The position numbers and the translations under genes were made by a program. The notes below the pieces were generated by a model. It saw only the letters and a list, made by a program, of their open reading frames with translations, made no database searches and was not told the DNA's origin. Below are positions 24,540-32,835 of a DNA stretch of 64,000 bases, piece after piece. Numbering within the stretch: position 1 is the stretch's first letter; each line of letters starts with the position of its first letter. The stretch is taken from positions 5,332,001 through 5,396,000 of the forward strand of contig NZ_AP022590.1 in NCBI RefSeq assembly GCF_010731775.1, in the 5' to 3' direction. The stretch comes from Mycobacterium mantenii. GTDB taxonomy: Bacteria > Actinomycetota > Actinomycetes > Mycobacteriales > Mycobacteriaceae.

Positions 24540-25820
24540 ATGACTGAACTCGCCGACGTCGACTACTTCACCGACGCCGACATCGCGCAAGATCCCTATG
24601 CCTACTGGGATTATCTGCGCGGCCGGGGCCCGGTGTTCCGTGAGCCGCATTACGGAGTCGTGGCCGTCACCGGGTACCAGGAAGTCCAGGCCGGCTTCAA
24701 AGACGTCGATTCGTTCTCCGCGGTGAACGCGATCGGCGGTCCGTTTCCCCCGCTGCCGTTCACCCCGGAAGGGGATGACATCGGCGACCAGATCGAAGCG
24801 CACCGCCACGAATTCCCGATCTTCGAGCACATGGTCGTCATGGACCCGCCCGAACATGAAAAGGCGCGCTCCCTGCTAGGGCGGCTGCTCACTCCGCGTC
24901 GGCTGCAGGAAAACAAGGACTACATCTGGCGGTTGGCCGATCGGCAATTCGACGAGTTCATCGCCAACGGTCAGTGTGAGTTCCTCGGCGAGTACGCGAA
25001 GCCGTTCGCGACGCTGGCGATCGCCGATCTGCTCGGGGTGCCGGACGAGGACCGCCCAGAGATCCGCCGCAATCTCGGGGCCGGTAACGCGCCGGGCGCC
25101 AGGGTGGGGGCACTCGATCACGAACCGGTGGGCAGCAATCCGTTGCAGTACCTCGACGACCTGTTCGGCGCCTACATCGCCGACCGGCGGGAACGCCCCC
25201 GCGAGGACGTGCTGACCGGTCTCGCGACCGCCACTTACCCCGATGGCTCGACCCCACCGCTACTGGAGGTCGTCCGACCGGCCACCTTCCTGTTCGCGGC
25301 CGGCCAGGAGACCGTGACCAAGCTGCTGAGCGCCGCGGTTGAGGTTCTCGGTGACCAGCCCGAACTGCAGGCGCGGTTGCGCGCCGACCGAAGCCTGGTC
25401 GGCTCGTTCATCGAAGAGGCGCTGCGCATGCAGAGCCCGACCAAGGTCGACTTCCGGCTGGCTCGCAAGACGACCACCCTGGGCGGAGTGCGGATCCCGG
25501 CCGGCACGGTCATCATGCTGTGCCTGGGAGCGGCCAACCGCGATCCGCGAAGATTCGAGAATCCGAATGAATTTCAGGTCGATCGGAAGAACGTTCGTGA
25601 GCACATCGCCTTCGGTCGCGGAATCCACACCTGCGCAGGCGCACCGCTTGCGCGCGTGGAAGGCCAGGTGACCATCAGCCGTCTCCTGGACCGCACGCGC
25701 GACATCCGGATCAGCGAGGCCAAGCACGGCCTGCCGCCCAACCGGGAGTACCGCTACGAGCCCACCTTCCTGCTGCGCGGGCTCAAGGAGCTGTACATCG
25801 AGTTCACGCAGGCCGACTGA
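24540..25820 (+). CDS. cytochrome P450
   Basis: 426 residues with ExxR in EEALRMQS, I-helix LFAAGQETVTKLL and haem loop FGRGIHTCAGAPLARVEG, all intact. AAAAGGA precedes the ATG. A soluble class I enzyme that needs an electron-transfer chain. It is unlike the element-borne P450 at 15259 in length and I-helix. It diverges from the TetR gene, and together with the SDR may form an oxidation pathway for a hydrophobic alcohol or terpenoid; the substrate is unknown. Confidence 0.95.
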   Translation: MTELADVDYFTDADIAQDPYAYWDYLRGRGPVFREPHYGVVAVTGYQEVQAGFKDVDSFSAVNAIGGPFPPLPFTPEGDDIGDQIEAHRHEFPIFEHMVVMDPPEHEKARSLLGRLLTPRRLQENKDYIWRLADRQFDEFIANGQCEFLGEYAKPFATLAIADLLGVPDEDRPEIRRNLGAGNAPGARVGALDHEPVGSNPLQYLDDLFGAYIADRRERPREDVLTGLATATYPDGSTPPLLEVVRPATFLFAAGQETVTKLLSAAVEVLGDQPELQARLRADRSLVGSFIEEALRMQSPTKVDFRLARKTTTLGGVRIPAGTVIMLCLGAANRDPRRFENPNEFQVDRKNVREHIAFGRGIHTCAGAPLARVEGQVTISRLLDRTRDIRISEAKHGLPPNREYRYEPTFLLRGLKELYIEFTQAD

Positions 25821-25826
25821 CGATCG

Positions 25827-26258
25827 TTAGTCTTGTGCCGCAAGGCCTTTAACCTGTTGGTAGTAGATGATGTTGCCGCCGCCGGCCCAGTTTCCTTCGG
25901 GGATTTCGTGGATCAACGTCCAGACGTGAAACGCCCGTTGGCCCCGTGGGTCGATTCCCGCCGCGGCGCAAACCGCAGCGTGCACGTCGGCGGCCAGCTG
26001 CTCTTTGCGCTCCTTGGACAGCGCACCTTCGAACACCGTCAGGTCGATCCTGAACCGGGCGGCACCCGGACCGCGGCCGCCCACCGAAAGCTCGGTGGAG
26101 TCTTTGGCGTGCAGGTAGACCCAGGTGTTGTCGCGCAAAAACGGTGTGTCCGGCGCACGTTCGGCCCGCAGCAACACGGTGACCAATTCGTCGGCCAATC
26201 GGCTCAGCGCTTCCTCATCCGCCGAGCCGCGCACGAAGGTCAGGTCGATCATCGGCAT
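25827..26258 (-). CDS. tautomerase-superfamily protein
   Basis: 143 residues that begin MPMIDLTFVRG, giving the N-terminal proline that serves as catalytic base in 4-oxalocrotonate tautomerase relatives after Met removal. A second half-unit ends with HVWTLIHEIPEGNWAGGGNI, typical of the longer tautomerases that carry two beta-alpha-beta units. The gene is convergent with the P450, 6 bp apart. The substrate is not identified. Confidence 0.75.
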   Translation of the reverse strand: MPMIDLTFVRGSADEEALSRLADELVTVLLRAERAPDTPFLRDNTWVYLHAKDSTELSVGGRGPGAARFRIDLTVFEGALSKERKEQLAADVHAAVCAAAGIDPRGQRAFHVWTLIHEIPEGNWAGGGNIIYYQQVKGLAAQD

Positions 26259-26271
26259 TGCGGCACCCTCC

Positions 26272-26592
26272 TCACAGCTTCTTCAAGCCCCGAACGACCT
26301 TGATGTCGGGCATGGTTGCGGATGCGCTCTTGCGCAGACTCGGTTGAATCGCACCGGCATTGCCCACGACGAGGTAACGCAGGCCGTGGTCACGAAACTC
26401 CGCGATCTGTCCGATCACCTCGTCGGGTGTTCCCACCGCAAACAGCTCTGCTACGAGCGACCGCGGCACCCTCGCCGCGTTGGAGAGCGCTGTCTTCTCG
26501 TATAAGCCGAATTTGACCATCGCCGTCGCTCCTTCGCGAACCGCCGGCCCGGAGACTAGCCGATCGGCTACCCGACCATAATTGATGGTCAC
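26272..26592 (-). pseudogene. C-terminal remnant of an LLM-class oxidoreductase
   Basis: The frame contains ARVPRSLVAELFAVGTPDEV, IGQIAEFRDHGLRYLVV, then NPSLRK-like text ending in VVRGLKKL. This is the last 80 or so residues of the F420/flavin LLM oxidoreductase family, whose members are normally about 350-400 residues. The TIM-barrel core and cofactor site are absent. The upstream sequence shows no matching fragment, so this is a deletion remnant beside the tautomerase gene rather than a frameshift. Confidence 0.7.
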
Positions 26593-26760
26593 CAGCGCAT
26601 CAATGGTTCTGCCCCACCGCGTCTACATCTCAGCAATCGTCGACGTCCTCGACGCAGCGGTCAGCGGTGCGTGGGGCGCTCTTGCCGGACCTGTGCAGCG
26701 GCAACGCCGCCGCCGCGCGCTAATCCGCTCGGAACGGTCGCGACGACGTTTGGTGGCTGG

Positions 26761-27210
26761 CTAGCTGCCGGTAGCACGTTCACGCTGTTGGTGTGCGGCC
26801 CGCAGGATCGAGTCTGCGGCTATGAATGCAGGTTTAACGCGGTCAGCACCCGTAATGGGTAGGTTTGCCGCATGGCGCAGCACCATCAGGGCCAATGCGC
26901 TGTGGGTCGCGTAGGAGACGACCAGCAGGTTGGCGCAGGCCTGCGCGCCGCTGACCGTCATGACGTGCTGGCGTTTGCCTTCCCATCCCGGCCAGTTGAG
27001 ATCGGGTGGTCGTTGGAGCGACGACCAATTCACGTTGATGGCTGTGACGCCTCCGAGCAGCGGAGTCAGGACCGCAACGAGCTCGGGCAATTCGTTGGTG
27101 ATGCGATCTGCGCGCGGCCACCACGCACCGTCAATGTGGCGGCCGAGCTCGCGAGCCACCGATAACCGGATGGGATTGGCTTGGCGTCGGCTCCCGATCG
27201 CGTAGCTCAT
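26761..27210 (-). CDS. DUF5994-family protein
   Basis: 149 residues from the ATG at 27210 with GAGGTACTT upstream. The conserved pattern of this actinobacterial family is clear: ELGRHIDGAWWPRADRITNE, LPELVAVLTPLLGGVTAINVNW, then a C-terminal segment listing the predicted ligand-like residues MVLRHAANLPI. Function unknown; members are soluble and often repeat near stress or cell-surface genes. It is monocistronic here. Confidence 0.8.
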   Translation of the reverse strand: MSYAIGSRRQANPIRLSVARELGRHIDGAWWPRADRITNELPELVAVLTPLLGGVTAINVNWSSLQRPPDLNWPGWEGKRQHVMTVSGAQACANLLVVSYATHSALALMVLRHAANLPITGADRVKPAFIAADSILRAAHQQRERATGS

Positions 27211-27594
27211 CGGAAGTACCTCAGTTGGCAAGTCGCGCCCCCGATAGCCGGGCCTGCATCACCCATGGGCGGTTCCTTCGCGCTCGGTGTCGTCGGGCCC
27301 GCGGACGCGGGATAGACGGAGGAATCACATTGCCCGGTGGGTGTCGTCCGCGCCGATGGTGCGGTGGACCACCGCTGACAACGAACGGCTCGCGTTCGAC
27401 GCTACGCCACCAGTGGGCGACCGGGGCGGTTGGGTACGCAACGAGAGCGCGCAAGCGCGGCGCGGCCTTGCCCGTCGGCTTCGTGGGGATTCCAACGTCC
27501 TTGCGCCGCAAGGGATGAATGGGCGATGCTCGCCATCTTCCCACCCTGGATCGGGATTGCGGGTAGGGTGACGGCAACAGTGAGGGCGTATTAC
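27211..27594. other. 384-bp intergenic stretch
   Basis: Separates two divergent small genes. It contains only shadow frames rich in Arg and Pro. The expected promoters must be here, but I see no standout operator. Confidence 0.4.
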
Positions 27595-27828
27595 ATGGCA
27601 ATAGAGAACTGGTGCGACGCGATCGAGATCCATCCGTCGCAGATCCGGGTCGGTGACATCATCGGCACGCGGCGTCCCACCGAACTGCGTTTGACCGTCA
27701 AGATGATCAGTGGTCCGCAGAGCGGGCCGCGGCAGTGGACATTTTTCAGCCGAGACGACAACGGCCAGCAGCGAACCAGTACGTTCGGCGAAGATGAATT
27801 AGTCCGCAGGTACGCCAAAGCTTCCTGA
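27595..27828 (+). CDS. small conserved-looking hypothetical protein
   Basis: 77 residues from the ATG at 27595 with GAGGGCG upstream. The sequence MAIENWCDAIEIHPSQIRVG, then TELRLTVKMISGPQSGP, QWTFFSRDDNGQQRTSTFGE is predicted to be a small beta-rich domain. Nothing suggests secretion or membrane location. I do not recognise the family. The upstream extension of the frame is rejected for lack of a ribosome-binding site. Confidence 0.6.
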   Translation: MAIENWCDAIEIHPSQIRVGDIIGTRRPTELRLTVKMISGPQSGPRQWTFFSRDDNGQQRTSTFGEDELVRRYAKAS

Positions 27829-27883
27829 CATCGTGCGGCGTAGCTTCCCCTTGGGGCACCTCCTCGAGCGCTCTCTAAGCCGA

Positions 27884-28027
27884 TTACCGTCGCCGTCTCT
27901 CTGAACGGAGAGCATCGGCATCGGGTTGGTCCGAAAACGTCGGGTTCTCGACCGGTTTCCCGGAGGATTCGCCCGAAGCGACGTGCTTCGGTGCCTCGGG
28001 ATGAGAAAACAGGTTCGATGTGTCCAT
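27884..28027 (-). CDS. 47-residue hypothetical protein
   Basis: A short open frame beginning MDTSNLFSHPEAPKHVASGE and ending in SERRRR. GGAAGGACACCT stands directly before the ATG, an excellent ribosome-binding site. The protein is hydrophilic and disordered, with an acidic middle and basic end. No family is recognised. The strong initiation signal, rather than composition, is the reason for listing it. Confidence 0.5.
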   Translation of the reverse strand: MDTSNLFSHPEAPKHVASGESSGKPVENPTFSDQPDADALRSERRRR

Positions 28028-28411
28028 AGGTGTCCTTCCGAATGAGGAGTTCGGCCGATACGCAGTGCTAACTTACGGTCGGACGAGGATCGAATCGCAC
28101 GGCGATGTCATTGGTAATTCGTTCACGATTCGCGGTTGACCGCCAGAGAGCGGTTCATCTCCACTGTACAGGCAGTCGGCACCGTGCCCGCTGTGGTCGG
28201 TCAAGCGGTGCTCTACACCGTTGCGCGCCCCGAAGGAGGCGGTTCTGGCGCGGACTAGGCTGCACCACAGGCGCGTAGCGGCTGTTCAAGCCCATGTAGC
28301 GCTGAATTCGTGAGCACCACAACGGTTTCAAGACAATAGGCGGTCCCGTGCTACTCTGAGGCCGTATGGATGTGTTTGGTACATCCGCATTTGAATGAGA
28401 GAAGTAAGTAA
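28028..28411. promoter_or_regulatory. promoter and leader of the cold-shock gene
   Basis: A 384-bp region without a gene. A TACTCT -10-like hexamer is at 28352-28357 with TCAAGA about 18 bp before it, giving a leader of roughly 50 nt. The leader has a stem-loop GGATGT-GTTTGGT-ACATCC (28368-28386) that ends 25 bp before the ATG, then GAGAGAAGTAAGTAA as the translation leader. Confidence 0.5.
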
Positions 28412-28615
28412 ATGGCACAGGGAACTGTGAAGTGGTTCAACGGTGAAAAGGGCTTCGGCTTCATCACCCCTGACGAAGGCACGAAAGACCTCTTCGTCCA
28501 CTACTCCGAAATCCAGGGAAACGGCTATCGCTCGCTCGAGGAGAACCAGCGTGTTCAGTTCGAGGTTGAGCAAGGAGCCAAAGGACCCCAGGCGGTAGGC
28601 GTCACTGCCGTCTAA
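28412..28615 (+). CDS. cspA: cold-shock protein
   Basis: 67 residues forming one cold-shock domain with both nucleic-acid-binding motifs: RNP1 [10 protein letters not shown] and RNP2 DLFVHYSEI. It is an RNA chaperone that melts secondary structure in the cytosol. Length and sequence ([17 protein letters not shown]) are those of the mycobacterial CspA-type protein. The long upstream leader with a stem-loop is in keeping with post-transcriptional control. Confidence 0.97.
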   Translation: MAQGTVKWFNGEKGFGFITPDEGTKDLFVHYSEIQGNGYRSLEENQRVQFEVEQGAKGPQAVGVTAV

Positions 28616-28773
28616 GAACTTCACATACATCACGGTGGGGCTGGTGCGGATCCTTCGTACCGGTCCCACCGGTGTATTCGGGCGCTGTGGTTTCCCCGGC
28701 TGTGGGCCGCAGCCGGGCCGTTGGTCCCGTCGCCCGCCTGCGACATCATCCGGTACTTAACCCATCCGGATCG

Positions 28774-29493
28774 ATGAACCCGGATAATGACCGCATGCGT
28801 CTCGCGCTGGTGCTGCGGTTGGCAATCGCGTTGGCGCTCGTCTCGTTAACCGGGACACGCATCGCGAACGCCGGCCCCGACGTGCCGCCGGTCAGCGACG
28901 CCGCGCGAGCGGCGGGATTCGTCGACATCCGCACCGTCGTTCCAGACGCGGTGCTCGACCTACGCTACGCGACGACGAACAACTTCACTCACACCCAGCT
29001 GTATCCTTCCGACGCGAGATGCCTTGTGCACCAATCGATGGCCCCCGGCCTCGCCGCCGCGGCCGGTGCGTTGCGCCCGCAGGGTCACCTGCTGGTGTTC
29101 TGGGACTGCTATCGGCCGCACGACGTTCAGGTCAGGATGTTCAACGTGGTTCCCAACCCGGCCTGGGTGGCACGGCCGGGCGCGTACGCCCGCAGCCATG
29201 AGTCGGGACGATCGGTCGACGTCACGTTCACCAGCGTGCAACCACAGTGCCCGCCCGAGCGTCATGCGGGTGGGTTGTGCCTGGCCGATATGGGTACCGA
29301 TTTCGACGATTTCTCGCCGCGCGCAACGGCATTCGCGACGCAGGGTGTCAGCGCCGACGCTCAGGCGAACCGGACGCAGTTGCGGGACGCAATGAAGTAC
29401 GGCGGATTGTCGCCCTACTCCGGCGAGTGGTGGCACTTCGACGGCCCAGGGGCCGGCGTCGACCGTCCGATTCTCAACGTCCCCGTCGACTAG
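28774..29493 (+). CDS. secreted D-alanyl-D-alanine dipeptidase (VanX/DdpX family)
   Basis: 239 residues from the ATG at 28774 (an alternative ATG is at 28795). A signal peptide follows: RLALVLRLAIALALVSLTGT with cleavage near ANAG. The zinc site is intact: SHESGRSVDVTF (His and Asp ligands) and EWWHFD (catalytic Glu and third His ligand), and the substrate-positioning Arg in WDCYRPHDVQVR is present. It cleaves D-Ala-D-Ala from cell-wall turnover in the periplasm. There is no vanH/vanA partner, so a vancomycin-resistance role is not suggested. Confidence 0.9.
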   Translation: MNPDNDRMRLALVLRLAIALALVSLTGTRIANAGPDVPPVSDAARAAGFVDIRTVVPDAVLDLRYATTNNFTHTQLYPSDARCLVHQSMAPGLAAAAGALRPQGHLLVFWDCYRPHDVQVRMFNVVPNPAWVARPGAYARSHESGRSVDVTFTSVQPQCPPERHAGGLCLADMGTDFDDFSPRATAFATQGVSADAQANRTQLRDAMKYGGLSPYSGEWWHFDGPGAGVDRPILNVPVD

Positions 29494-29495
29494 CA

Positions 29496-29529
29496 TCTCA
29501 TATGGTGAGACACTAGTTTCATATTATGA
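29496..29529. promoter_or_regulatory. two related half-sites ahead of the methyltransferase gene
   Basis: TCTCATATGGTGA (29496-29508) and TTTCATATTATGA (29517-29529) match at 10 of 13 positions and are 21 bp apart, that is, two helical turns. The first is also a dyad, TCTCA-TATGG-TGAGA (29496-29510). They lie just before the methyltransferase start. Confidence 0.5.
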
Positions 29530-29552
29530 CTTGCCGTCGGTAAGCTTGCGGC

Positions 29553-30359
29553 ATGAACGACCGGGCCAGTTACACGCACGGACATCACGAGTCGGTGCTG
29601 CGCAGTCATCAGCGCCGCACCGCCCAGGATTCCGCGGCGTACCTGCTAGGGCATCTGAAGCCGGGGCTGTCCGTGCTCGACGTCGGTTGCGGACCCGGCA
29701 CCATCACCGCCGATCTGGCCGCACTGGTCGCACCTGGATCGGTGACCGCCGTCGACCAGGCCACCGACGTGCTCAGCGTTGCCCGAAGCGAGGTCGAGAA
29801 GCGCGATCTGTCCAACGTCTCGTTCGTGACCGCCGACATCCACCACCTTGACTTTCCCGACGGCGCCTTCGATGTCGTCCACGCGCATCAGGTGTTGCAG
29901 CACGCCGCCGATCCGGTGGCCGCCCTGCGCGAGATGCGGCGCGTGTGTGTGCCGGGCGGCATCGTGGCGGCCCGCGACGCCGACTACGCGGGATTCATCT
30001 GGTATCCGGAGCTTCCGGTGCTCGACCTGTGGCGAGACCTCTACCAACGTGTCGCGCGCGCCAGCCGCGGCGAACCGGATGCGGGCCGGCGGCTGCTGTC
30101 CTGGGCGCGGCAGGCGGGATTCGACGACATCACGCCCACGGGCAGCCTGTGGTGTTATGCCACGCCCGCAACGCGCGACTGGTGGGGCGGAATGTGGGCC
30201 GACCGCATCCTGCACTCAACCGTGGCGCGTGACCTAGTGAGCCTCGGGCTGGCGAGCACCGCCCAGCTTGAGGAGATCTCCGCCGGGTGGCGAGAATGGG
30301 CCGGCGCCCCGGATGGCTGGATCGCCATCCCGCACGGTGAAATCATCTGCCGCGCATAG
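29553..30359 (+). CDS. class I SAM-dependent methyltransferase (UbiE-like)
   Basis: 268 residues with motif I VLDVGCGPGTITADLAALV (about residues 39-57), acidic VTAVDQATDVL, VTADIHHLDFPDGAFDVVHA (motifs II/III) and LREMRRVCVPGG. The pattern is that of the ubiquinone/menaquinone-type small-molecule methyltransferases. The C-terminal domain (WYPELPVLDLWRDLYQRVAR, WWGGMWADR) is seen in many actinobacterial relatives. The substrate is unknown. It is tail to tail with an SDR gene, 4 bp away. Confidence 0.9.
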   Translation: MNDRASYTHGHHESVLRSHQRRTAQDSAAYLLGHLKPGLSVLDVGCGPGTITADLAALVAPGSVTAVDQATDVLSVARSEVEKRDLSNVSFVTADIHHLDFPDGAFDVVHAHQVLQHAADPVAALREMRRVCVPGGIVAARDADYAGFIWYPELPVLDLWRDLYQRVARASRGEPDAGRRLLSWARQAGFDDITPTGSLWCYATPATRDWWGGMWADRILHSTVARDLVSLGLASTAQLEEISAGWREWAGAPDGWIAIPHGEIICRA

Positions 30360-30363
30360 GCCT

Positions 30364-31188
30364 TCAGTCCAGGAAGAGGTCGGGGATGGGGTGGTCACCG
30401 CCGCCGTACCGGGACAGGTCCGCGACGCCGGCGGATCGCAGCACGTCGGCGTCGATGTAGCAGTTTCCGGTGGTTTCCCTACTGGGCCGCGTGATGATTT
30501 CTACGGCGGCGTCGGCCATGATCTCCGGACTGCGCGACGACTCGGCCAACTTGTCCCCATCGGCCATGTTCGCCACCGCGGCGGTGGCGATATACGTCTG
30601 CGGCCAAAGGCAATTCACGCCGATCCCGGCGTCGGTGAATTCCGCCGCCCAGCCCAGCGACAGCAGCGTCATGCCGTACTTGGACAGCGTGTAGGCGGGG
30701 TGGGCGCCCAGCCAGCGGGGGTTCATGTTCACCGGTGGCGAGATGGTGAGGACGTGCGGGTTGGCGGACTTCTCCAGATGAGGCACGCAGGCCTTGGTCA
30801 GCAGGAAGGTGCCGCGCAGGTTGATCTCCTGCATCAGGTCGTACTTCTTGGCCGACAGCACGGCGGTCGGTTCCACCGCGATGGCGCTGGCGTTGTTGAC
30901 GCAGACGTCGACGCCGCCGAACCGCCCCACCGCCGCGTCGACCACGCGTTGTACGTCCTCCTCGCGGCGCACGTCACCGACGACCGCCAGCGCCTTGCCG
31001 CCGGCGGCCTCGACCTCCGCGGCGGCGGTGTGCACCGTTCCGGGCAGGCGCGGATGGGGGGTGTCGGTCTTGGCCAGGAGCACCACGTTGGCGCCTTGCC
31101 TGGCCGCACCGATTCCGATTGCGAGCCCGATTCCGCGGCTGCCACCGGAGATGACGACGGTGCGATCGACGAGCGAACCGTTAGGCAT
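30364..31188 (-). CDS. SDR oxidoreductase of the HSDL2-like type
   Basis: 274 residues from the ATG at 31188, preceded by AAGGGAGG. Cofactor motif SGGSRGIGLAIG, NNASAI and the active-site Tyr-Lys in YTLSKYGMT are present; the catalytic Ser position reads ISPP, as in hydroxysteroid-dehydrogenase-like 2 proteins. It probably oxidises or reduces a hydroxyacyl or sterol-like substrate with NAD(P). It is divergent from the mutase operon, with only 69 bp between the starts, so their promoters are likely shared. Confidence 0.88.
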   Translation of the reverse strand: MPNGSLVDRTVVISGGSRGIGLAIGIGAARQGANVVLLAKTDTPHPRLPGTVHTAAAEVEAAGGKALAVVGDVRREEDVQRVVDAAVGRFGGVDVCVNNASAIAVEPTAVLSAKKYDLMQEINLRGTFLLTKACVPHLEKSANPHVLTISPPVNMNPRWLGAHPAYTLSKYGMTLLSLGWAAEFTDAGIGVNCLWPQTYIATAAVANMADGDKLAESSRSPEIMADAAVEIITRPSRETTGNCYIDADVLRSAGVADLSRYGGGDHPIPDLFLD

Positions 31189-31257
31189 TGAGCCTCCCTT
31201 TACCTGGTCAAGCTGTGGTATTGGCATTCTCTTTTTTTGCAAGTACGTTATTCACCG

Positions 31258-32835
31258 ATGGATAATACGGCCCACACTCCGTCAGGTATCCCGCTGCAGC
31301 CCGTATACGGGCCGGCGGACGTCAGCGCGGAGCCTCCGCAGCCGGGGGAGTTCCCCTTCACCCGGGGTAACTTCGCGTCCGGTTATCGCGGGAAGCTCTG
31401 GACCTTCCGGCAGTACTCCGGATTCGGCACCGCCGAGGAATCGAATCGCCGCTACCGCTACCTGCTGGATCAGGGCGGCACCGGGCTGTCGGTGGCGCTC
31501 GATCTGCCCACCCAGTGCGGCTACGACTCCGACGACCCCGAGTTCGGCGAGGAGGTCGGCCGGGTCGGCGTCGCGGTGGACACCCTGGCCGACTTCGAGA
31601 TCCTGTTCGACGGCATCCCGTTGGACAAGCTGAGCACGAGCATGACGATCAACGGAACGGCGGCGATCCTGCTGGCGTTCTACGTCGCCGCCGCCGAGAA
31701 AAAGGGGATACCGCGGGCCAAGCTCACCGGGACGATCCAGAACGACATCCTCAAGGAGTATGCCTCGCGGGGGACCTGGATCTGGCCGCCGGAGCCGTCG
31801 CTGCGACTGATCGCCGACACCATCGAGTTCTGCGCGGCCGAGGTTCCCCGGTTCAACGCGATTTCGGTGGCCGGGGCGCACTTCCGCGACGCCGGGGCCA
31901 ACGCGGTGCAGGAGATGGCGTTCACGCTGGCCGACGGGGTGACCTATTGCGACACCGTGGTCGAGCGCGGCCGCATGACGATCGACCAGTTCGCACCGCA
32001 GATCTCGTTCTTCTTCTACACCCACGGAGACTTCTTCGAGGAGATCGCCAAATACCGTGCGGGGCGCCGCCGTTGGGCGACCATCGTGCAGGAGCGGTAC
32101 GGGGCGACGACGGCCAAGGCGGCGATGTTCCGGTTCGGCTGCGTCTGTGGTGGCGCGTCGCTGTACGCGCCCCAGGCCCACAACAACATCGTCCGGGTCG
32201 CCTACGAGGCGATGGCCGCGGTGCTGGGCGGTGTGCAATCGATGTTCACCGCGGCCTGGGACGAACCGTTCGCCCTGCCCACCGAGGAGACCACCACACT
32301 GGCGCTGCGCACCCAGCAGATCCTGGCGCACGAAACCGGCGTCGCCAGCGTCGCCGACCCGCTGGGCGGCTCATACTTCGTGGAGGCGCTGACCGATGCC
32401 ACCGAGGAGCGCATCATCGAGATCATGTCCGACCTCGAGCGGCACGGTGGGATGGTCCAGGCCATCGAGGACGGTTACCTGCAGGGCCTGATCGCCGACG
32501 AAGCCTTCAACTTGCATCGGGACGTCGAGGCCGGCACCCGCCCGGTCGTCGGGGTCAACCGGTTCGTCACCGAGGAGCCGGCACACGATGTCGTCACCTA
32601 CGAGCTCGATGCCGAAGGACGTGATCTGCAGCTGAAGAGGCTGTCCAAAGTCAAGGCCGAAAGAGACTCGGCCGCAGTGAAATCCAGCCTTGCGGCGCTG
32701 TCGCGCGCCGCCGAGGGAGATGACAACCTGATGCACAAGTTGATCGACTGCGCCAACGCCTACTGCACGGTCGGGGAAATGGTCTCCGCGCTCAAGGCAG
32801 TGTGGGGCGAATTCCAGCAACCGGTGGTGTTTTAG
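31258..32835 (+). CDS. B12-dependent acyl-CoA mutase, large (catalytic) subunit
   Basis: 525 residues from the ATG at 31258. The barrel of the methylmalonyl-CoA mutase superfamily is clear: FRQYSGFGTAEESNRRY, LPTQCGYDSDDPEFGEEVGR, GTIQNDILKEY, PPEPSLR. Aligned to classic methylmalonyl-CoA mutase, Tyr89, Gln197, Arg207 and His244 are kept (here Tyr53, Gln161, Arg171, His208), but the Tyr243 equivalent is Ala207 in SVAGAHFRDAG. The B12 domain is a separate gene immediately downstream, so this is a split mutase. Retained Arg207 suggests a carboxylated substrate and the Ala a larger one, but the substrate is unknown. It heads a four-gene operon. Confidence 0.92.
   Translation: MDNTAHTPSGIPLQPVYGPADVSAEPPQPGEFPFTRGNFASGYRGKLWTFRQYSGFGTAEESNRRYRYLLDQGGTGLSVALDLPTQCGYDSDDPEFGEEVGRVGVAVDTLADFEILFDGIPLDKLSTSMTINGTAAILLAFYVAAAEKKGIPRAKLTGTIQNDILKEYASRGTWIWPPEPSLRLIADTIEFCAAEVPRFNAISVAGAHFRDAGANAVQEMAFTLADGVTYCDTVVERGRMTIDQFAPQISFFFYTHGDFFEEIAKYRAGRRRWATIVQERYGATTAKAAMFRFGCVCGGASLYAPQAHNNIVRVAYEAMAAVLGGVQSMFTAAWDEPFALPTEETTTLALRTQQILAHETGVASVADPLGGSYFVEALTDATEERIIEIMSDLERHGGMVQAIEDGYLQGLIADEAFNLHRDVEAGTRPVVGVNRFVTEEPAHDVVTYELDAEGRDLQLKRLSKVKAERDSAAVKSSLAALSRAAEGDDNLMHKLIDCANAYCTVGEMVSALKAVWGEFQQPVVF

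Noticed and set aside
28774..29493. VanX-like dipeptidase as a vancomycin-resistance gene
   Set aside because: No vanH or vanA homologue or VanRS pair is adjacent. The protein has a signal peptide, fitting cell-wall turnover outside the cytosol.
31282..32331. Long minus-strand frame opposite the mutase
   Set aside because: Antisense of a highly conserved enzyme; no family resemblance.
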